From assembly GCA_001768965.1 (NCBI GenBank), contig MEMY01000040.1:1-10106 (forward strand): 10,106 nt of DNA, read 5' to 3'. The notes under the pieces are model-generated. The model was not told where the DNA came from and did no database searches. It worked only from the letters and a program-made list of their open reading frames with translations. Both the position numbers and the translations under genes were made by a program. Shown here piece after piece: positions 1 to 4,298 of this stretch. The stretch comes from an archaeon RBG_16_50_20. Lineage in GTDB: Archaea > Thermoproteota > Bathyarchaeia > 40CM-2-53-6. Positions within the stretch are counted from its first letter, which is position 1; each line of letters begins with the position of its first letter.

Positions 1-72
1 GTTGGAAATGTTGTTTTTCTGGTCTTACCTAGCTTTTGCTCTAGGGTTCTACACCAAACTTAAGCAGGGAGC

Positions 73-408
73 TTGGCCAAGATAATCCCTCCCACGATCA
101 ATGTTAAGGAAGACGCGCTAGTCCAGTCCATAGATGAGACCTTCACAATCCTGTGCAGCGCCAGTGTCCGGGAAAGTTTCTACGATTTCCTTGAGAAGGA
201 GTTCAAACTAAGAAGAGACGAAATCCCATCAAGACTAGACCTGTTTGTGGAAGCGCTTGAGAAAGCAACAGGATCAGCGCCTAGTGAAGTCATAATGAAG
301 AACATACTGACGCGTTTCTGCGCCAGGTTGGGGATTGAGTTTAACTCTGGACGCTACGTTCGGGGAAGTTTCAAGGATGCCGTGATCAATGCGCTTAGAA
401 GCCGCTGA
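73..408 (+). CDS. NitrOD5-like domain protein
   Basis: This is a 111-residue soluble protein that looks like a stand-alone NitrOD5 domain, a small archaeal domain found alone or as an output module of regulators. The resemblance rests on the block at about residues 33-92: an SVRESFYDFLEKEF stretch, then the RRDEIPSRL segment, an FVEALEKATG helix, and VIMKNILTRFCARLGIEF. That helix order and the E-K-E-F / D-E-I-P / A-L-E-K / K-N-I pattern is what I recall for the family. The start is TTG at 73. An in-frame TAA at 61-63 excludes anything earlier, and GGGAG at 67-71 is the only nearby ribosome-binding sequence, unusually close to the start. No partner gene lies beside it; the next gene is over 500 bases away. 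The molecular function is unknown, and a regulatory role is inferred only from the domain name. Confidence 0.75.
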   Translation: MAKIIPPTINVKEDALVQSIDETFTILCSASVRESFYDFLEKEFKLRRDEIPSRLDLFVEALEKATGSAPSEVIMKNILTRFCARLGIEFNSGRYVRGSFKDAVINALRSR

Positions 409-426
409 TCACCCACGCCACAGATA

Positions 427-431
427 TTTTT
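427..431 (+). terminator. possible T-run terminator after the NitrOD5-like gene
   Basis: A short run of five T (after ATA, before GC) lies 18 bases past the stop codon at 408. Archaeal transcription often ends at such U-tracts without a hairpin. The run is short, so this is a weak call. Confidence 0.3.
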
Positions 432-562
432 GCTTCATGATTTGTAACATCCGCTCCGTAGGTTCCCGAGCTTGCTTAATCGAGCAGAATTTCCGCGCGA
501 GTAAGATCAACTAATAGTCGAACAAGGTTGAGGCTCCTGCGCGTTTGGTGTTTTGTGTTCGA

Positions 563-595
563 ATTTTCGTGTGTGTGGTCCTATTGGTGCGGGAG
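563..595 (-). repeat. GT/CA hairpin element, copy 1 (inverted orientation)
   Basis: Read on the minus strand this copy gives CCGCACCA, a short spacer, GGACC, then ACACACACGAAAA. That matches the right half of the copies at 826-864, 1336-1373 and 1575-1613. The left GT arm is replaced; the hairpin is instead closed by TGGTC/GACCA (5 bp) around a 14-base loop containing GCACCA. It is the only copy on this strand and it merges with the tRNA-like fragment next to it. Confidence 0.55.
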
Positions 596-612
596 ACCAG
601 ATTTGAACTTGA
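585..612 (-). other. tRNA 3'-end-like fragment (possible att or pseudo-tRNA remnant)
   Basis: On the minus strand, 608-600 read GTTCAAATC, a perfect T-loop consensus. Exactly 15 bases follow, ending CTCCCGC-A-CCA, which is the spacing from base 61 to an encoded CCA end in a tRNA. The T-stem is damaged: the strand 5' to the loop reads GTCAAG where GACCAG would pair. A partial acceptor mate, GCGGG (minus strand, 665-661), lies 81 bases from the CCA end, but I find no D-arm GG and no 7-base anticodon loop. It is therefore not a working tRNA. It could be a decayed tRNA, the 3'-end copy left by an integrative element, or chance. Confidence 0.33.
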
Positions 613-825
613 CATCCGCGAAGGATTAGCGCAACGGAACGCGCGCAGATCTGCATGGTGCCCGCGACACTTGCATACCTAGAACTGCGAGGGGTCGCAC
701 GGAGAATTGCGCATACTTAGCCAGCTTGCGCGCAGAATTATCGCGCGCAGAAGTCTTGCTGCAGAGGGGTTGTTAGAGGACACCTCCCCTAAAGACATGA
801 ACAGTCACAGAAAACGGACAGTCAA

Positions 826-864
826 TTCGGTGTGTGTGCGCACCAATGATGCCACATAAACGAA
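826..864 (+). repeat. GT/CA hairpin element, copy 2
   Basis: This copy reads TTCGGTGTGTGTG, then CGCACCA, a 7-base spacer, CCACATAAACGAA. The outer TTCG/CGAA and inner TGTG/CACA can pair, with mismatches between, so the stem is weaker than in copies 3 and 4. The alternating purine-pyrimidine run at 830-843 contains the 8-base palindrome GTGCGCAC. It ends 27 bases before the TATA-like box at 892. Confidence 0.7.
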
Positions 865-891
865 AACTGTTCGCTGCAAAACTGTCAGTCA

Positions 892-897
892 TATATA
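892..897 (+). promoter_or_regulatory. TATA box for the gene at 928
   Basis: TATATA is centred near 895. Archaeal initiation about 26 bases downstream would fall near 920, a few bases before ATG 928. This supports a nearly leaderless message and argues against the GTG at 898, which abuts the TATA box. Confidence 0.55.
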
Positions 898-927
898 GTG
901 CTGAACCTGATTAGGGCGGGATACACT

Positions 928-1221
928 ATGCCTGTTCTCATGATAATGAATTGGAAAGGCTTCACCCGCGAACAATATGAAGCCCTAAGGAAACCAGTCA
1001 ACTGGGAAGGAAACGTACCCAAAGGGCTGCGATTCCACGCGGCGGCGTTCGACGCAAACGGGGCTCACATCACTGACATCTGGGACACCGCCGACAACTT
1101 CAACGACTTCGTCAAGAACAGACTTATGCCAAGCGTGAAACAGCTCGGGTTCCAAAGCGAACCTCAGGTAGAAATCCACCCAACCCACGCCATCTTCACA
1201 CCCGCCTACAATCCAAAGTAA
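928..1221 (+). CDS. small protein, possible dimeric alpha/beta-barrel fold
   Basis: This is a 97-residue soluble protein starting MPVLMIMNWKGFTREQYEAL. The layout is a hydrophobic first strand, then a helix beginning FTREQYEALRKPVNW, a central strand (LRFHAAAFDANGAHITDIW), a second helix (FNDFVKNRLMPSVKQLGF), and a final strand with IHPTHAIFTP. That beta-alpha-beta-beta-alpha-beta order matches dimeric ferredoxin-like barrel (ABM-type) small proteins, some of which bind small molecules or act as monooxygenases. No catalytic residue can be assigned, though the conserved-looking His pair in IHPTH is worth noting. I chose ATG 928, not the in-frame GTG 898, because the latter abuts the TATA box; GGGCGGGA lies just upstream. 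It stands alone on its strand. The fold is inferred from pattern and the function is not known. Confidence 0.7.
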   Translation: MPVLMIMNWKGFTREQYEALRKPVNWEGNVPKGLRFHAAAFDANGAHITDIWDTADNFNDFVKNRLMPSVKQLGFQSEPQVEIHPTHAIFTPAYNPK

Positions 1222-1335
1222 GAACCGGAAGCTTCAGCGAGCGCCCCTAGCGTCAAGCTAAGTGGCCTTTCCCAGCGTACAGCCTCTGGCATTGGGTGAT
1301 CACAGACTTCGCGGCTTGGGCGCCCACTCTCACGC

Positions 1336-1373
1336 CTTCGTGTGTGCGCACCATCAGACCCACACACACCAAG
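1336..1373 (+). repeat. GT/CA hairpin element, copy 3
   Basis: CTTCGTGTGTG at 1336-1346 pairs with CACACACCAAG at 1363-1373, ten of eleven positions matching. The 16-base loop begins CGCACCA. Loop and arms are in the same arrangement as copy 4. It lies 70 bases before ATG 1444 and about 20 bases before an AT-rich TATA-like stretch at 1393-1398. Confidence 0.8.
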
Positions 1374-1428
1374 AACGGAAAGCGAACTGGGGAATAATCT
1401 TCAAGATACCACAATTGGAGGCAATCGA

Positions 1429-1435
1429 GAGGTAA
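1429..1435 (+). promoter_or_regulatory. ribosome-binding site selecting ATG 1444
   Basis: GAGGTAA lies about nine bases before ATG 1444 and resembles the archaeal GGAGGTGA consensus. It favours the 32-residue product over a longer frame that begins inside the hairpin at 1342. Confidence 0.55.
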
Positions 1436-1443
1436 CGTTTAGG

Positions 1444-1542
1444 ATGTCAGAGAAAAGATGCGTTATTTGTGGTTGCAGGGATCATAGGTTGATTGGCTGT
1501 TCAAACCATAGAGCAAGAAAATGCAGCTGCTATCAGAAATAA
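1444..1542 (+). CDS. Cys/His-rich 32-residue microprotein
   Basis: This is a very small basic protein, MSEKRCVICGCRDHRLIGCS followed by NHRARKCSCYQK. Potential metal ligands are C6, C9, C11, H14, C19, H22, C27 and C29, eight in 32 residues. A C-x2-C-x-C knuckle is followed by C-x2-H and C-x-C. That could hold one zinc ion, possibly two, giving a tiny zinc-finger or zinc-ribbon-like fold. The start is supported by GAGGTAA at 1429-1435. The frame stays open upstream to 1342, but that part runs through the hairpin and has low-complexity, non-protein-like residues. It sits alone between two hairpin elements. I do not recognise a named family. Real expression is likely given the RBS and the Cys spacing, but not proven. 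Confidence 0.6.
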   Translation: MSEKRCVICGCRDHRLIGCSNHRARKCSCYQK

Positions 1543-1574
1543 CCGTCACTAAGACAACAGTTCAAATTCGCCTG

Positions 1575-1613
1575 CTCGTGTGTGTGCGCACCAGCCTACC
1601 CACACACACGAAG
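1575..1613 (+). repeat. GT/CA hairpin element, copy 4
   Basis: This is the most perfect copy. CGTGTGTGTG at 1577-1586 pairs base for base with CACACACACG at 1601-1610 around a 14-base loop that starts CGCACCA and ends CTACC. The left arm and loop start form a 15-base alternating purine-pyrimidine run at 1577-1591. It lies 155 bases before ATG 1769. Confidence 0.82.
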
Positions 1614-1752
1614 TTTGTTCCTCGTTGCCAGGGACATGTGCTCTATCTGGAATTCCGTATGTTATGGCAAGTCTATACGTTGCAAAGGTAACTATTGCTT
1701 CTTCGCCACTTTTTCGGCTGGCTGAGTTAATCGATTGTGACATAAGAAAACA

Positions 1753-1762
1753 GAGGAGGTGA
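1753..1762 (+). promoter_or_regulatory. strong ribosome-binding site
   Basis: GAGGAGGTGA ends six bases before ATG 1769 and matches the archaeal anti-Shine-Dalgarno almost completely. It is the best RBS in the window and predicts high translation of the gene that follows. Confidence 0.85.
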
Positions 1763-1768
1763 AATGAG

Positions 1769-2044
1769 ATGGGAAAGTTCCTAGTGGCTCATACGCTGCC
1801 GTCACCTGCAACCATTGAGGAAGCTGGAGTGTTCGCCAAGATGGCCAAAGCCAATGTCACGTTGGACGCCTATTGGATTGGTGCTACGATGCAGCTGAAC
1901 GAGCAAGGCAAGGCGACCAAGATACTTTGCGAGTGGGACGCAAAAGACACTGAATCAATACGCAAAGTTCTCGCTAAAGTTCCTGGACTTCCAGTAGACG
2001 GAGTGTATCCGATCGCGAAAGTGGACGCAGAATCTTACAGGTAG
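1769..2044 (+). CDS. DUF4242-like small ferredoxin-fold protein
   Basis: This is a 91-residue soluble protein. It opens GKFLVAHTLPSPATIEEAG (a strand, then a helix-start loop). A central strand pair (VTLDAYWIGATMQL and KATKILCEWDAKD) is followed by a helix (TESIRKVLAKV), and it closes with PVDGVYPIAKVDAES. The closing 'helix, then G-x-P-V-D-x-V-Y-P-I' layout resembles DUF4242-type proteins, whose studied member in Streptomyces binds nickel. Here the metal ligands are not evident (one Cys at 53, one His at 8), so metal binding is not claimed. Translation should be strong because of GAGGAGGTGA at 1753-1762. It is followed by a T-rich tract and hairpin copy 5, so it is probably a single-gene unit. 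Confidence 0.75.
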   Translation: MGKFLVAHTLPSPATIEEAGVFAKMAKANVTLDAYWIGATMQLNEQGKATKILCEWDAKDTESIRKVLAKVPGLPVDGVYPIAKVDAESYR

Positions 2045-2063
2045 CGAAAGCAACGCTCCAACG

Positions 2064-2086
2064 ATGTTTTCCCCTTCTCTTTTCTT
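2064..2086 (+). terminator. T-rich terminator after the DUF4242-like gene
   Basis: A pyrimidine-rich tract with T4, C4 and further T runs starts about 20 bases past the stop codon. It leads into hairpin copy 5, between two converging genes. Such U-rich tracts are the usual archaeal termination signal. Confidence 0.5.
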
Positions 2087-2134
2087 GTGTATGTGCGGTC
2101 CAATACTGCGCACCAGCACCACACGCATGAAAAG
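2079..2134. repeat. long hairpin with GCGCACCA loop, copy 5 (likely bidirectional terminator)
   Basis: The arms CTTTTCTTGTGTATG (2079-2093) and CATGCGTGTGG-type pairing (2120-2134) form a 15-position stem. It has 12 Watson-Crick pairs, one G-T pair and two mismatches. The 26-base loop has an inner TGCG/CGCA pairing and carries GCGCACCA. It is diverged from copies 2-4 but keeps the core and the CACACG-type right arm. It lies between genes ending at 2044 (plus) and 2203 (minus), and the CTTTTC/GAAAAG foot gives T-rich RNA on both strands. Confidence 0.65.
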
Positions 2135-2202
2135 CAGCGCCAAACCGTGGACAATACTAGAAAGTTGGGTGGGTAAGCAGACTGATACTACATGTTGCCA
2201 GA

Positions 2203-2952
2203 TCACAATAGTTTCTTGGAAAGCTGCACCATTCTCATGTAGAATCCGATGGTAGCAAGAATGTATCCGAAATTAAGTAACAATTCGGAGAGCTGGTCTA
2301 GATAGTAGGGTCCCAACGTGCTCACCCAGGTTGAGACCGTGTGAGAGAACAGCGCGAGTACGATTCCTGAAGTCAATACCAAGAAAGGCTTCCAGAAACT
2401 CCCTTCTCGCAAAACAATCAGAGCTGGAACAGCGATCGACAAAACCAGCACGTCCAAAGCCACATAAATCAATCCAACTGCCAGAACATCAAGGGCAAAT
2501 TGTTCGTGGAGAACTGAAAAGGCCGCCAATGACAGGACTGCAACGAGTGCCAACAAAGACACTGCAACGATCTTCTTGGAATAGAACTCACTTCTGAAAG
2601 GCCAAATCAGCACTAGCAGCCCTGCAATGGCTGGTATGTAACCGGCAATCCCGAAAACGTCGGCGATTGATGGAAAGGGCGTTTGGATGCCCAAGTAAAG
2701 TGGATAGAGATCCCATACGACTTCAGCAAGGAACCAAGACAGGATGCCTAGGGCGAAACAGAACCAGACAATCGACATTCGATCATTCCTGCTAATCTTT
2801 TCTCTAGTAACCGCGCCGATCGCCAGCGCCAACGCAGCAAAGGCAAGCGTTGGCGGCAGAAGGTTCGATATGGTCGCCAACCAGTCTCCGGTCAATTGAC
2901 CAAGGCCCCCAAGCGTACAATTCGCAAGCACAGACGCGCTTCTATCAACCAT
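2203..2952 (-). CDS. seven-helix integral membrane protein (sensor-like)
   Basis: This is a 249-residue membrane protein with hydrophobic segments at about residues 26-48, 59-80, 99-118, 127-147, 157-181, 188-210 and 220-239. Helix 2 carries WFLAEVVWDLYPLYLG, followed by PFPSIADVFGIAGY. That 'W-x-x-A-E-x-x-W ... P-F-P-S-x-A-D ... A-G-Y' pattern is typical of the membrane sensor domain that precedes PAS or kinase modules in archaeal proteins. Here nothing follows helix 7 except a short basic tail (QLSKKLL), so it would be a sensor or transporter-like domain on its own. It starts 24 bases after the V4R gene and probably shares its transcript. The ATG at 2952 has only a weak purine stretch upstream, so the start is uncertain. 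The ligand is unknown. Confidence 0.72.
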   Translation of the reverse strand: MVDRSASVLANCTLGGLGQLTGDWLATISNLLPPTLAFAALALAIGAVTREKISRNDRMSIVWFCFALGILSWFLAEVVWDLYPLYLGIQTPFPSIADVFGIAGYIPAIAGLLVLIWPFRSEFYSKKIVAVSLLALVAVLSLAAFSVLHEQFALDVLAVGLIYVALDVLVLSIAVPALIVLREGSFWKPFLVLTSGIVLALFSHTVSTWVSTLGPYYLDQLSELLLNFGYILATIGFYMRMVQLSKKLL

Positions 2953-2976
2953 CCGTCCGTCTGCCTTTCAGCGAGA

Positions 2977-3471
2977 CTACACTTTTCCAGCATCATACCC
3001 CTTCCTTGTGACAAGCTGAAACCTCAACACGTTCCTTTCATCATCATAAACGATGTTCACCACATCGAGCGGTCTGCCAAGAAGCGCAGATATTGCGCCG
3101 CACCACCAAGCAGTCTGGAAAGCGCTTGCCGCACCAACCTGCGCTACCACCAACGGATTAGAGGTCTCGATCGAGATCTGGCCGTCGTAATTGTCACCGG
3201 AGGAAACACGTGTGACCCCTAGACCGGAAGCACTGTCCATCTCGACAAGCGCATCAACGATTTCCTTCATCGTGGCATTAGGGTTCTCTTTTCGGATTAT
3301 CTCGACATCATTCTTGCCTTGTAATGCTTCAAGGCTATGCATTTGAACCCGTGCGACTGTGGGCCCAACCAGGAGGTCCAGTCGCTTGCAAAATTCCCTG
3401 ACGTCAGTGGCGGCGAAGCGTATACCGTGTATCCTCAGTTCCCCTTTCTCGCTGTCATACACTATGCCCAA
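2977..3471 (-). CDS. V4R-type small-molecule-binding domain protein
   Basis: This is a 164-residue soluble protein. The C-terminal two thirds fit the V4R (4-vinyl reductase) fold: a helix with NATMKEIVDALVEMDSASGLG, then strands, then AAFQTAWWCG-like text (residues 116-125), SALLGRPLDVVNIVYDD, and RNVLRFQLVTRK. The 'W-x-x-G-x-x-x-x-L-L-G ... V-x-Y-D-x-E-x-x-x-L-R-F' ending is the hallmark I used. V4R domains bind small molecules and often act as ligand sensors in archaeal regulators or heme/tetrapyrrole-related proteins. No DNA-binding domain is attached here. The start is TTG at 3471, backed by AGGAGGG at 3485-3479. The next gene on the strand is the seven-helix membrane protein, so the pair could be a soluble sensor with a membrane partner (inference). 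Confidence 0.72.
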   Translation of the reverse strand: MGIVYDSEKGELRIHGIRFAATDVREFCKRLDLLVGPTVARVQMHSLEALQGKNDVEIIRKENPNATMKEIVDALVEMDSASGLGVTRVSSGDNYDGQISIETSNPLVVAQVGAASAFQTAWWCGAISALLGRPLDVVNIVYDDERNVLRFQLVTRKGYDAGKV

Positions 3472-3478
3472 TCAATCC

Positions 3479-3485
3479 CCCTCCT
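3479..3485 (-). promoter_or_regulatory. ribosome-binding site selecting TTG 3471
   Basis: Read on the minus strand this is AGGAGGG, seven bases before the TTG codon at 3471-3469. It justifies a TTG start for the V4R protein. Confidence 0.75.
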
Positions 3486-3557
3486 ATCACAAAATCAGAT
3501 TCTGCCCAGAGCTGTTTCTCGGTCTGAGCAATTCAACATACTTGAGCATCCAACACG

Positions 3558-3586
3558 CCTTGCGCAAGGTTTACCAAATTGTAAAC
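3558..3586. promoter_or_regulatory. paired palindromes, candidate operator
   Basis: CCTTGCGCAAGG (3558-3569) is a perfect 12-base palindrome. It shares its last base with a second inverted repeat, GTTTAC-6 bases-GTAAAC (3569-3586). Both arm sets are perfect. They lie just downstream of a minus-strand TATA-like sequence at 3614-3608, about where transcription of the V4R gene would start. A dimeric repressor site is a fair guess; a DNA hairpin is the alternative. Confidence 0.45.
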
Positions 3587-3798
3587 ACAGTATTATTTCC
3601 ACTGGTCTATTATACGTGTCAAGAAACAGCGAATCAACGCGGATGCAGCTGCGCTTAATTCCAATTTTCCGGAACTCGCAAATACACTTCCTCATCCACC
3701 GTGAAATGTTCGCTGGGTTACAGCAACTCGAAACCTGATTGCTCGGTTTTCAGGCGAAAGCGTCATATCAAGACACTAACAACGGTCTGTCATATATT
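3587..3798. other. intergenic stretch between V4R and peroxiredoxin genes
   Basis: The two divergent start codons are 339 bases apart. Apart from the palindromes and the TATA-like boxes I see no gene here: frames open across it are low-quality readings antisense to the V4R gene. CATATC at 3764-3769 is a weak TATA candidate for the peroxiredoxin gene. Confidence 0.4.
3608..3614 (-). promoter_or_regulatory. TATA-like box, candidate V4R promoter
   Basis: The minus strand reads TATAATA here. Initiation about 26 bases on would fall near 3585, inside the palindrome pair, leaving a leader of about 110 bases before TTG 3471. A second AT-rich box (minus-strand AAATAATA) lies near 3591-3598, so the exact promoter is not settled. 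Confidence 0.35.
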
Positions 3799-3802
3799 GG
3801 AG
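3799..3802 (+). promoter_or_regulatory. ribosome-binding site selecting TTG 3811
   Basis: GGAG lies eight bases before the TTG at 3811. It supports starting the peroxiredoxin at that codon instead of the in-frame TTG at 3739, which would add a 24-residue tail unlike the family. Confidence 0.5.
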
Positions 3803-3810
3803 TCTTGATT

Positions 3811-4290
3811 TTGTCGACCAAGGTTGGACAGAAACCACCGGACTTTCAGATACCCGACCAAAACAGGACGACCCGGTCACTCAAGGACTTCTTGGGAAAG
3901 AAGAGTGTGCTAGCCTTCTTTCCAGGCGCATTCACGGCGGTGTGCACGAGGGAGATGTGTGCATTTCGCGATTCAGCACAGCCGCTGATGGATTTTGGGG
4001 CACAAGTCGTCGGCATAAGCGTGAACGACCCCTTCACCAACAAGGCTTTCGCTGAGACAAACGGACTATCCTTTCTCATTCTCAGCGATTACACTAGGGA
4101 GACAATCAAGAAGTATGAGGTCCTCCACGAGAACTTCGCTGGACTGGATGGCTACACCGCAGCCAAGAGATCAGTATTCATCCTAGATGAGAACGGTACA
4201 ATCCGCTACAAGTGGATCTCTGAGGACCCAGGCAAAGAACCGGATTACGAAGAGATCATGAGACAGCTGAGCCGGCTGTTGATCAAGTAA
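3811..4290 (+). CDS. peroxiredoxin, PrxQ/BCP type
   Basis: This thiol peroxidase (159 residues from TTG 3811) reduces hydrogen peroxide or organic peroxides in the cytoplasm using thioredoxin-like donors. It shows the full family pattern: VGQKPPDFQIPDQN at the start, then SLKDFLGKKSVLAFFPGAFT, and the active site P38-x3-T42-x2-C45 (PGAFTAVC). C50 lies five residues after the peroxidatic C45, the spacing of the resolving Cys in PrxQ-type enzymes. The conserved Arg follows in AAKRSVFILDENG, with the usual FILDENGTIRYKW strand. Length and ending match one-domain Prx proteins. A start at TTG 3739 would add residues that do not look like the family, while GGAG at 3799-3802 fits TTG 3811. It is alone on its strand and ends nine bases before the convergent zinc-finger gene, so the two transcripts probably overlap at their 3' ends. 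Confidence 0.92.
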   Translation: MSTKVGQKPPDFQIPDQNRTTRSLKDFLGKKSVLAFFPGAFTAVCTREMCAFRDSAQPLMDFGAQVVGISVNDPFTNKAFAETNGLSFLILSDYTRETIKKYEVLHENFAGLDGYTAAKRSVFILDENGTIRYKWISEDPGKEPDYEEIMRQLSRLLIK

Positions 4291-4298
4291 GTCAGATC

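Larger units (their letters stand above)
432..891. other. non-coding stretch with GT hairpins and GC-rich motifs
   Basis: I find no credible gene in this stretch; the best ATG-initiated reading frame (798) is only 20 codons. It contains the first two GT/CA hairpin elements (563-595 and 826-864), a tRNA 3'-end-like fragment on the minus strand (585-612), and three copies of GCGCGCAGA at 641-649, 728-736 and 743-751. A small hairpin, GAGG-ACA-CCTC, lies inside a longer AGGGG...CCCCT pairing near 774-790. It could hold a structured RNA, but I see no SRP RNA, RNase P RNA or complete tRNA signature. Confidence 0.5.

Noticed and set aside
585..665. A complete minus-strand tRNA gene
   Set aside because: The T-loop and CCA geometry fit, but there is no D-arm, no 7-base anticodon loop and only five acceptor pairs; kept only as a tRNA-end-like fragment.
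404..1302. TGATCACCC (404-412) and GGGTGATCA (1294-1302) as ends of a mobile element
   Set aside because: The match is only nine bases with a few flanking similarities; no transposase, integrase or target duplication lies between.
1342..1443. Extended start for the Cys-rich microprotein
   Set aside because: The extra residues are read straight through hairpin copy 3 and look non-protein-like; ATG 1444 has its own ribosome-binding site.
1580..1762. A 60-residue plus-strand frame (and a 64-residue minus-strand frame at 1549-1743)
   Set aside because: Both run through hairpin copy 4 and have no ribosome-binding site or recognisable protein pattern.
2331..2597. An 88-residue plus-strand frame
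   Set aside because: It is antisense to the seven-helix membrane gene and rich in Arg/Pro/Ser, as expected for a shadow frame.
3337..3738. Plus-strand frames of 133 and 99 residues across the V4R promoter region
   Set aside because: They overlap the V4R gene antisense, have no ribosome-binding site and no family resemblance.
3793..3798. TATATT as the peroxiredoxin TATA box
   Set aside because: Initiation 26 bases downstream would fall after the TTG 3811 start codon.
3739..3810. N-terminal 24-residue extension of the peroxiredoxin
   Set aside because: It does not resemble family members or a signal peptide; GGAG before TTG 3811 gives the standard start.
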